Of a DNA stretch of 64,000 nt, positions 11,093-19,558 are shown piece after piece. The stretch is from Castanea sativa. Taxonomy: Eukaryota > Streptophyta > Magnoliopsida > Fagales > Fagaceae. Made by a program: the position numbers and the translations under genes. How positions within the stretch are numbered: the stretch's first letter is position 1; each line of letters begins with the position of its first letter. Location of the stretch: NCBI RefSeq assembly GCF_040712315.1, contig NC_134014.1, forward strand, positions 9,952,244 through 10,016,243, in the 5' to 3' direction. The notes beneath the pieces were generated by a model that saw nothing but the letters and a program-made list of their open reading frames with translations, was not told the DNA's origin and searched no databases.

Positions 11093-11342
11093 TTTTTTTT
11101 TTTTTTGGTGAGCTGATTGTATACATTGCTTGCCTGTTAGTGTGTTTTAATTAGTTGTTAGAGGCTTGTCTGCCGTTTGTAATGAGGGCTTGTTAATGCA
11201 TTTTAATGTATTAAAAAACAAAAATTTTGTGTATTTATTTTTATTGATAGTTTGTTAATGTTAAATGAATGTTTATTTGGAGTTTAAAAAAAAATTGCTT
11301 ATACTTTTGCCTTCCTGACTCTAAGTTTTGGCTCCGTCTCTG

Positions 11343-11804
11343 CATGGGGCCAAACAACTGTTGCTGTTGCTGCAAGCTTCACCCATTGCCGCCACCACAT
11401 CCTTTGAAGCCGCCAAATTGATTTCATTCTAAAACCATGGAAGAGAGAGAAAGAAAAGGAGAGATAAGAAGAGGACAAATAAAGGGAAAACCATCATGGC
11501 ACTAAAAACCATTGAAAATGAGGATTTTGTATTTTGGGACTCTAGGGATGAAGATGCTATTGGCATGGTGTGGTCTGACTTTGGGGTTTTTGGGTTACTA
11601 GGTATGGCGACGTGGTCTTGAAGATGATTGAATTTGATGTTTTTCTGAAAATTTTGTTTTAGGATAGGAACGGGTAGAAGTGTGGAATAAGTTTGCTTTT
11701 TAATTTTTCTTAAAATTTTTTCCCTTCCTTAAGTTTAACAATATGTTGGAAAGTTTGGTTCCGTCCCCCGAGAAACTAGAATTGCTTAGACAGACAACAA
11801 ATGA
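11343..11804. other. No gene recognised
   Basis: Low-complexity GAGA-rich text and short frames only. A phrase GGTTCCGTCCCCC near 11757 resembles the right end of the AGGGACGGA hAT family but has no partner nearby. Confidence 0.4.
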
Positions 11805-12128
11805 TGGCTTCATTGTCTAATCTTAACCTTCATGTTCCATCTACTATTTGGGAGTTCCCCCATCATCATTGGCAGCTCTTTAACAAGCATGGAGTGAGAG
11901 GTGGGGTTAAAATTCCACTTGCACATGCAGAGGAAGAGGGTATAGAATCCAATTCTGTTGCTTGGGTCAGCGATTGTGTTTTCCTATTGAAAACAATCTC
12001 TAATGTTTCTACAGAGCTGCCTCCAGAACCTGCAGTGGATTTGGCTCATAACTTGCTTATACGAATTGAATAGTTCAACATCTATTCAACTGAGGTATCT
12101 GCCACTTGATGTCATCTAGTGTATTCAG

Positions 12129-12135
<7 letters not shown>
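11805..12135 (+). pseudogene. CAP-D3 exon 2/intron 2 fragment fused to LRR-like text
   Basis: From about 11849 (GGGAGTTCC..CATCATCATTGG) to 12072 it matches the end of CAP-D3 exon 2 (22147-22402). The match then crosses the exon end into intron 2 (CTGAGGTATCTGCCACTTGA), so this is a genomic copy and not a processed transcript. It lacks the 12-bp CGCAAGGAGATG stretch and has a TAG in place of the GAA codon at 12071. The preceding 40 bases (TCATTGTCTAATCTTAACC) look like a shrunken LRR-kinase piece. It cannot encode a functional product. Confidence 0.85.

Positions 12136-12161
<26 letters not shown>
12129..12161. repeat. (AT)n microsatellite
   Basis: Uninterrupted TA repeat at the place where CAP-D3 intron 2 itself carries a TG repeat (22447-22483). 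Confidence 0.95.
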
Positions 12162-12165
<4 letters not shown>

Positions 12166-12224
12166 GGGATTAGTTAGGTAGTTAGCTCTGGTATAAATAC
12201 CTCTAATTGTATAGTTTTCATTTA

Positions 12225-12501
12225 GATTAGAGGTATTGGTTAAATAATTAAATTTACCATATCCCAATAGCTTAAACTTTTGGGACAATTGGTAATTTAA
12301 CATGGTATCAAAACATGAGATTCTAAGTTCGATCCTTATCTCCTCCACTCTACCTACTATTTAAATTCTCACGTGTTGGGTTTCACCTATTAAAAGGTAA
12401 TTTCAGCCACACGTGAGGGGGAGTGTTAGAATTATTGGTTAAATGATTAAATTTACCATATCCCAATAGCTTAAGCTTTTGGGACAATCGGTAATTTAAT
12501 A
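12225..12501 (+). mobile_element. TRIM (miniature LTR retrotransposon), about 277 bp
   Basis: Two direct terminal repeats of about 78 bp (12225-12302 and 12424-12501) share TTACCATATCCCAATAGCTT and differ at few sites. The first ends in ..TTTAACA and is followed at once by TGGTATCAAAAC, a near match to the initiator-Met tRNA primer-binding site. The second is preceded by the purine run GTGAGGGGGAG and starts TGTTAG. No coding capacity, as expected for a TRIM. No clear target duplication was seen. Confidence 0.83.
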
Positions 12502-12520
12502 GATGCAACCGTTATAGACA

Positions 12521-13202
12521 AAAGTGGTCTATACCAGATCTAGACTCTTTCCCCTCTCCACCAAACCATTCTCTCTGCATCTCATCAACAATGGGCCCTA
12601 CCTCCATTGTATTGGCTGAGCTACAGGATGGCAAAGCCCCCCAGCCTTGCTATGTTTGTCTCTTTTCTAATTTTGGCTTCTTTCTTTCTTATGCAATTCC
12701 TACCAAGGATATCTGTTACTATCTTTTGTTTCTTTTCATTGTTTTTTCCAGAATGAATTTGGCCTCTCTTTCTTTTTATAACGACACTTTGGGCTTCATG
12801 GGCTTGTTGCCCTTTATAGGGTTTTGGGCCCATTGGATGTTATTTTCTTGTTTTCAAGCAATCCTATAGAAGGTCATTTTCTGACTTTGCTCTTCTTTCT
12901 CAACCTTTAGGCCATTCTCAACCCATGTTTGCTCTTTTGAAGGGCTCACTTTATGGTGGGTACCTCCCTTGTTTTATTCCTCATTCAAAGGGTGGTGGGC
13001 CATGCTTAAGCCTTATCCTTTATTCCTAAATTCTAACATACTCTACTACAGACTATGTTTTATTGACTTTTTCAAGGACCTATTCTTAGGCCTTACTCCT
13101 CTTTCATATTTGGGCCTTTGGGCTTTAAACCGACCTTAAAAAAGGGGGTATCAACACACTTCACAATGGGGTCCATGTATTGAAATCTTTGAGTAAGAGA
13201 TA
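12521..13202. repeat. Duplicated segment, copy B
   Basis: Second copy of the segment at 1408-2091, co-linear and similar throughout. It starts about 20 bp after the TRIM and ends on the CAP-D3 tail fragment. Confidence 0.8.
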
Positions 13203-13222
13203 TTCTTTTGACTCTGATGAGT
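13177..13222 (+). pseudogene. CAP-D3 last-exon fragment
   Basis: TATTGAAATCTTTGAGTAAG and the following CATTCTTTTGACTCTGATGA-like text (TATTC.. here) copy the last codons of CAP-D3 (25708-25750). The match stops after GATGAG. It is the third copy of this exon end in the window. Confidence 0.8.
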
Positions 13223-14694
13223 GTCATTCTATTGTACCCCCTCTTTTTTTAGGGGAGTACAATACCCTCTTTAATCTTGGCCATAGATCTCACACGTTTG
13301 AATCCCGACCATTTATTTATTTTTAATGAAAAACCAATTACCGGTTAAGTAGGTAATATATAAAAGCAAGAATACACAGACAAACAAACTAGTCTTCTCT
13401 CTTGCGTCTTCTCTCTCAAAATGAAAACTGAGTGGGTGTTCCTTCTTTCACTTCAAAAAAATAAATAACTATATAATTAGGGTTAGATGAGGATGCGTAC
13501 GTGAAATAAATGATGTAATTATTACTTCAAATCATCAATATCAATATATATATAAAAGCCGATGCCTTATTGTGTGAGGGTCTAAGCTTTTGTCAAGTGG
13601 CACCTCCTATGAAGTTTTTCTACAATCATCCAACTCTCCCATTATTTGCATGAGTTTATATTACAACTCTCTCTCTTCTTCATGTCTTTTAGTATACCAA
13701 ATGTTTCAGGTTTTATTTATTTATTTATTTATTTTTAATAAAAAGGGATACTAATAACCAATCAGATTGAGATAGATAATCTTCTAGCATTTCTATTGCC
13801 TAAATTACACAAATCCATATCTTTTATTTACTATAATCATTATTATTTTATTTTATTCTACGGGAATCTTTATTATTTTATGGTGATGAATTTACAAACA
13901 AACATCTCATAAACAAAGTCTCCCTCCTCTATTAGTCTTTTTTTTTTGTTGGTACGGCAAGTTTTTACATTAGTTATGTAAAATTTTTCTGCCTCTATGA
14001 TTGTGTAGATGCATTGATCATAGCTTGCCTCTAAAATGACGTTTTGGTTCTTGCCTTTTCGTTTTCACATAATATACATTATCAATATTCTGCTATAATG
14101 ATTAATGTAGGATTTTCTAAACCTTTGATTCCCCAACCTCTCTCTCACGCTTTGCCTTCCCCTTTCAACTTTGACTATATGCCTCCTTTATCTTTCTTTC
14201 TCTCTTAAAAAAAACCTTTCATAGTTAAATTTCCTAAACTACTGCTACTCTCAAATTTTGTGGCCATACTCACAATTTTTCAAAACACCAGGCCAATGGA
14301 AGAAACCTATTGCTCTTGTGATCTTTTGTTATAGCCAGTGGCTATCCATCGCACATTAAGTGGCCTTGACATATATAAGTTCAAGCTATCTTTTGTTACT
14401 TTCTAAAATTCATTTCTTCACTTACAATCAGAAGGGTTAAGATCGTGAGATTCTGTGTTTTGCTATTTTCTTTTATAGGTTGTGTTATTGTGTATATTGA
14501 TTTCCAAAAGATGCTTGAAGTCTATAATTGAGAAGTCGATAATTGTTTATTGTAGTGTAAAAGTCTCATTGTCATTGTCCTTTCAAGATTGTTTAATCTT
14601 AGCATATGGCTTGAGTAGACTGGTCTTTTCAAAATAAACAGCTAAATCTGTTGTAAATCATAAATTGGATTATAGGGATCAAGCAGTTATCATC
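13223..14694. other. AT-rich region without recognised genes
   Basis: No coding frame, RNA or element border is convincing. A short TATATATATAAAAGCC phrase near 13545 resembles a Helitron 5' start, but no matching 3' end was found. Confidence 0.5.
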
Positions 14695-14707
14695 TAGGGT
14701 GGAGGGG

Positions 14708-14882
14708 TTTTTAATTTTTATTTTTTATTTTTTTATACAAGATAGAAATTCTACTCTAGCCAAATCTAAGTGTATATGTGTGTGAAGCTCTTTCTTGGAG
14801 ACTTGAACCCCGACCCTTACCCCCAATACCCCACAAACACTTATACTTGTGGATTGACCATCATACCAAATGTGTGCGGTGG
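14708..14882 (-). mobile_element. tRNA-derived SINE
   Basis: Perfect 13-bp target duplication TAGGGTGGAGGGG at 14695-14707 and 14883-14895. Read on the minus strand it has an A-box-like TGGTATGATGGTCAATCC, a B-box-like GGGTTCAAGTCTCC and an A-rich tail after TATCTTGTAT. It is a longer member of the family at 8941-9049. Confidence 0.88.
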
Positions 14883-15429
14883 TAGGGTGGAGGGGATTTA
14901 GTTAATGACAATTGAATTTGCAGAGGAAAAACAACACAACTATTCAATCTGCATTCTTTAGATTCCAAAGCTTCTTTCTAGAGTAAGTCTCTTGATATTT
15001 CAATAAAGAAATACATATTGATGTTTTTCCTACAATAAATTGAGTTTAAGGTTAATGGTTTTTTTTTGAGTTTTGGTTTAATGATGACTGTATAATGATC
15101 TATATGTTGTGTGTGCTTTCTTTTCTATGACTTTCAATAATGTATGAATCAAGGATTTTAGCGTTTGGTTCATTAAGGTTTTTTTTTTTTTTAATTTTTA
15201 AAAAATCTAAATTTCATCTTTATTTCATTATTTTTTTTAGCTTTTGTTACTTCTTATAATGAACTTATTACTAACAAAGTTCTATAACAATTATGGTATA
15301 ATATATGTACAATATTATCCAAAATTATCTCACATAAAACATTATAATATTATCTGTGTATCGCACAGGAAACTTATTAGTTTGTGTAAATGTTTGAAAC
15401 TTTGCACCAAGTTTCGGTCTGTGTAGAAA

Positions 15430-15573
15430 AGCTGTAAGAATTCATCTGGTGTCACACACTTGTGCACAACTCGCCAAGTGGTGAGTTGTGGTTGGTGGAG
15501 GGGTGATGGTGGGTCACCCTCCACACTCCCATGGCGAGTTGTGCACAAATTAGTGGCACCAGAATTTTTCAAG
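15430..15573. mobile_element. Foldback MITE, about 144 bp
   Basis: Arms of about 43 bp: CTTGTGCACAACTCGCCA on the left is repeated exactly in inverted form (TGGCGAGTTGTGCACAA) on the right, and the outer arms (GAATTCATCTGGTGTCAC / GTGGCACCAGAATTTTTC) also pair. About 55 bp separate the arms. The target duplication is unclear. Confidence 0.75.
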
Positions 15574-15804
15574 CCGTAAAGGTTGGAATGGTGGTCCTTG
15601 GCATGTTTTTAATTCAATATTATAGGAATTTAATAAATAAATAAATAAACTAAGAAAAGAGAAATTCAAGTGTACCATCCATGGAAGTTTGAAAGCGACG
15701 GTCAATCTGTTTTAAACCGTTAGATTTTGGACTGAATCTTTTTTTGGATCAAAGATTTTGGACTGAATCTATTGGAGGGATAATGGATATACCGAATTAG
15801 GCTT

Positions 15805-15893
15805 ATTCTTGTTTCTAGTTTTTTTTTTCTTTAATGGGAATTCTTGTTTCTAGTTTTTTTTTTCTTTAATGGGAATTCTTGTTTCTAGTTGTA
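15805..15893. repeat. Tandem repeat, about 40-bp unit
   Basis: AATTCTTGTTTCTAGTTTTT followed by TTCTTTAATGGG is present twice in full and a third time in part. Confidence 0.85.
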
Positions 15894-15895
15894 AC

Positions 15896-16740
15896 CCAAA
15901 GCATTGTACTCTTTTCAGTTGTCACATGTACTAAAACAAATTGATAAAAGTATTGGAATCCTATATGCCAAAATTATGAGTGCAGTAACCAGACTTAAAT
16001 AACTTAACACCTTTTAGATTTAAGAACCTCACTATTATGCTCAGGAGTCAGGGCTTGTAGCTTAGTTGTGCCATTGAAAGCTATAGATTGTTTATTTGGT
16101 GTCATTTGGCTATTTAATTTTATGCACAGTTTCTGAGGTAATGTATTAACTTATTTGATGCTGAATTGCATCAAATAGACGTGTGAAAGAATATGTCAAG
16201 GTTTTGCCGCAGCTGCCAACTCAATCTGATTTCAGATTTGATTAAAGCGATCCTGTATGTGTTATCTATCAAGAGAGGTAATTCTTCCTCCTTGACTAAT
16301 ATATGTTCTCTTTTGGTGTCATTGTTTGGGATCTGTTTGTGTGCCGGTAGCATAATATGCACTGAAGCGTATAGCTATAAAGTAGAATTTCTCAAAAGCA
16401 GGTCATTTCTGGTTAGAATTCTTTGGTCTAAGGGCTTTGCGCTCTCAGAATGAGCTCTTCTACTGGCTATTTACCGCCAGGTTGGGACAGGAGGGCATGA
16501 TGCTCTCTTTGTTGTGTCATTCTACTGAAAACAAAATTTACAGTCGAAACACTTCTTAACTTCTTAATAATCGAACAGAACACTGCGTTTGGATTAACTT
16601 TTTGCTGAATTGGTAAAAGTGGGCCAAAGTACAATTGTAAATAGAAAAAGTGAGGTTTTTAAAAGACATGATAAGCTAAAAAAAGAAAGAAAAAGAAAAG
16701 CTAATTCAAATGCACATTCTTATTTCTGCTGTAATCAGTT
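15896..16740. other. No gene recognised
   Basis: The longest frame (16193-16453, 86 residues, hydrophobic) has no recognisable motif, no homologue in the window and no clear promoter or partner exon. I do not call it a gene. Confidence 0.4.
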
Positions 16741-16746
16741 TTGAGG

Positions 16747-17995
16747 TGTGTTTGGTTGGACTTTTTGAAAAAGTGCATAATAAAAAAATTGAGTTTTTAA
16801 AAAGTGCATAATAAAAAAGTGTTTTTTTAAAAAGCTGAGTGTTTGGTAAAAGCTGTTAAAAGTGCTTTTTGAAAAAGCTAAGTGTTTGGCTAGCACTTAT
16901 AAAAGTTGCAGTTTGAAGGGTAAATTACCAAAAAGGACAATGTAGATATAAGAGAGTTTATTTCATACTTAAATCAACTACTTCATATACTTAAATCAAT
17001 TTTTCTCTTTCTAAATTTTTTTTTCTCATCAATATTAGCTAATAATAATTTACCACTTAAGATTTATTGTGAAAATATTGTGAAATTATTGTGATAATTG
17101 ATACTGATTTTAATTTGAACGTACTATTACAATTATTTTTTTCTCTTTCTACAAAAATTATTTTTTTCTTACCAATATTAGCTAATAATAACTTATCACT
17201 TAAATTTTATTGTGAAAATATTGTGAAAAAATTGATATTGATTTTAATTTAAACGTACTATTAAAATTATTTTTTTCTCTTTCTAAATTTTTTTTTTCTC
17301 ACCAATATTATCTAATAATAACCTATTCTTTCAAATTTATTGTGAAAATATTGTGATAGCATTTCTTTTTTTTTTTTTTCCTTTTTCTTTCCCTCTTTTT
17401 TTCTCCTCCATACACGTACCCTTAAGATTTTTTTCTCTCTGTTTTTTTTTCCTCCTTCTTTCCCTCTTTTTTTTTCCCTCCACACACGTAGCCTTCCCTT
17501 TTTCTATTTTGTCCTTCTTTCCCCTTTTCCTCCGTGCAGAACTTTTTTTTTTTTTCTCTCTCTTACCACTTCGTCTGCAATGAAAGTCACTGTGCGTGAG
17601 ACTCTGAAGGTGAGAGTCACTGTACTTGGTGTTTTGTTGATCAAATCTCTACCTTCAAAATTTATTTCTTAGATCAGAAAGTCTCATAAATTTCTCAGAT
17701 CAAAATTTAGTTCTCAGATCAGAAAGTCTCAGAGAGATGAGATGAGAGGAATGAGGGGCAGCTGCACAATGGGTAATTTGGTAATTTTAGGATGAGCCAA
17801 TGGATACCTAGAAAACGCCCGTGGACTTTTTTGTTTATGGAGCTCCAGACCTCCATAAGCGTTTTGGGCGTTTTTGCCTTGGCTCAAAACGCAACTTTTA
17901 CACAAAAGTTGCGTTTTTGCTTCACCAAACGCTCAAAGAAGTCCAGCTTTTAAATAAAGCTGCGTTTTAGCCCCTAAAAGCCCAACCAAACGGGC
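16747..17995. mobile_element. Terminal-inverted-repeat DNA element, superfamily unassigned
   Basis: Left end GTGTTTGGTTGGACTTTTTG and right end, in reverse, GCCCGTTTGGTTGGGCTTTT form inverted repeats. Subterminal regions repeat AAAAGTGC/AAAAGCT on the left and pair AACGCAACTTTT with AAAAGTTGCGTTTT on the right. No target duplication was established. The interior holds a three-copy repeat and CT-rich tracts but no transposase. Confidence 0.6.
17000..17358. repeat. Three tandem copies of about 137 bp
   Basis: TTTTTCTCTTTCTA, then (A/C)CAATATTA(G/T)CTAATAATAA, then TTTATTGTGAAAATATTGTG recur in order near 17000, 17139 and 17273. CT-rich imperfect repeats with ACACGTA(C/G)CC follow to about 17570. 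Confidence 0.8.
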
Positions 17996-18536
17996 AATTG
18001 GTATTAATGAAAGAATCTCATCTGGGAGAAGCAAAAGAAATTTGATTGACATGTACAGTGGCATAGTATGCACAACTAGTGTAAATTTTCCAAACCTGTG
18101 CCCAGATAACACTTTCTGAGAAACTAACCAGAGTGAGTGCTAGTAGCATCCTATTCGGATTCTAGAGATTATCAAGCCTAATTCGCTGTTGAGAGCAAAC
18201 TACAAAACACTGAATGACTTTTCTTTTGGTTTTTTCATAGAAGACTGCTTCAAACCACTTCTAAAGACAAGACTCTAGATAGAATTTGTAGAAGGAATAA
18301 ACCTTGTTGTTTTTCCCTTACCCAAATTACATATGTGAAAACCAGACATATAATAAGATTGAGGGATTTTGTTTGAATTTTAATCAACACTTGGACATGT
18401 CGAGTACACAATTTCTAAATTCTCCCATGACAATTGCTCTAGCTCACTTGACGAAGCACCAGGATTTCACACTAAAAAAAATTGTTTATGGAAAATGACT
18501 CGTTTGATGTGTTTGGTACTTTGATCTAAATACTAA

Positions 18537-18781
18537 GGGTCTGTTTGAATACCGTTTATTTTGTTGAAAGCTAAAAACATTGTAGGAAAATAATTTTTAA
18601 ATATGTGAATAGTGCTGTGGGATTTATTTTAAATGAAAGTTTTGGTGAAAAAAAGGTTTATGAGTTTTGTAAACAGTGCACGGGACCCACTGAAAGTACT
18701 GAAACACATTTTTCAAAAAAAAAAGAGTAAAAAACGTGAAACGCTTAACGCAACAATTTTCATCAGTATTCAAATGGGTAC
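18537..18781. mobile_element. Tourist-like MITE, 245 bp
   Basis: Inverted ends GGGTCTGTTTGAATAC and, in reverse, GTACCCATTTGAATAC, with TAA on both sides (18534-18536, 18782-18784). The 3-bp TAA/TTA duplication and the GTTTG(G/A)AT ends fit PIF/Harbinger-type MITEs. Confidence 0.65.
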
Positions 18782-18979
18782 TAAAAATGATATATATATA
18801 TTAATTCTAAATAATTGTATGAACAAAAAGTTACCTGTTGTTATTTACAAAACAATTATATTTTTGGCAATTAGTGTGCGGCCACATTTTGCAATCTGCC
18901 AATTTTGGTAATAGTTAACTCCTATCACAATGGAATTCACTTGTTGTAAGACACCTATTCCATACATACAACATACTTA

Positions 18980-19195
18980 GAGTCCGTTTGGATAGAATTT
19001 ATTGCTGAAAACTGAAAACACTGTAGCAAAATAATTTTTAAATGGGTAAAAAATACTGTTCATTCCAGAAGTTACTGTTCATTGGCCTAAAATCACTGTT
19101 CATGGCCAATGAACAGTAACAAACACGCGTTGAAAAAAAAAAAAAAAAAAAAAAAACTGGACGTGAACGCAGAAAAGTGCTATCCAAACGCCCTC
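18980..19195. mobile_element. Tourist-like MITE, 216 bp
   Basis: Ends GAGTCCGTTTGGATAG and, in reverse, GAGGGCGTTTGGATAG, flanked by TTA on both sides (18977-18979, 19196-19198). An inner palindrome pairs ACTGTTCATTGGCC with GGCCAATGAACAGT, and a long A-run lies near 19133-19156. It is about 360 bp upstream of the CAP-D3 start codon, so it may lie in the promoter. Confidence 0.75.
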
Positions 19196-19558
19196 TTACT
19201 CTCATTTTGGAAAGAAAATAATAAAGTTCACTCATTTGAACTTTCACGTACGTAAAATTACATTTTCGCCCATCACTTTCACCCCCTCTCTGAAATTCAT
19301 GTGTGGGCATAAAAGTAAAAGCATACATTCTCATTTCCATTTCCTCTCTATTTCTTTTCTCCCTATTTCCAAACATTAGAAAAGTGTTTTCATTTCTTTT
19401 CCTTTCTTTAACCGTAGCCAAACACAGTCGTAAAGAACCCCTTAAGCGGGAATGCCAAAATTCAAAGCTACACAGAAACCAAAAAACAAAAAACCAAAAG
19501 CGGATAACAAAATCGTCACATTGGTCACTGACCTCAAGATCTCCTCTGCTTCTCATCC

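Larger units (their letters stand above)
8691..11342. mobile_element. hAT element with nested insertions
   Basis: Perfect 8-bp target duplication CATGGGGC at 8683-8690 and 11343-11350. Terminal inverted repeats AGGGACGGAGTTGTAG on the left and, in reverse, CAGAGACGGAGCCAAAAC on the right. A relative with AGGGAC(A/G)GA ends lies in the RLK2 pseudogene (32937-33506). The element holds a SINE (8941-9049) and a Mutator-like element (9736-11092); without them it is about 1.2 kb. No transposase domain is readable. A (GA)n tract lies near 9564-9588. Confidence 0.87.

Noticed and set aside
11757..11771. GGTTCCGTCCCCC as the right end of the 8691 hAT element
   Set aside because: The perfect 8-bp duplication places the right end at 11342; this is at most a fragment of another copy.
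13545..13600. Possible Helitron 5' end (TATATATATAAAAGCC)
   Set aside because: No 3' hairpin plus CTAG end was found downstream; AT-rich chance matches are common.
16193..16453. 86-residue ORF as a small secreted or membrane protein
   Set aside because: No motif, no homologue in the window and poor context; frames of this length occur by chance.
19038..19556. 172-residue minus-strand ORF upstream of CAP-D3
   Set aside because: It spans a MITE and the CAP-D3 5' leader with a poly-Phe run from the A tract; a chance frame.
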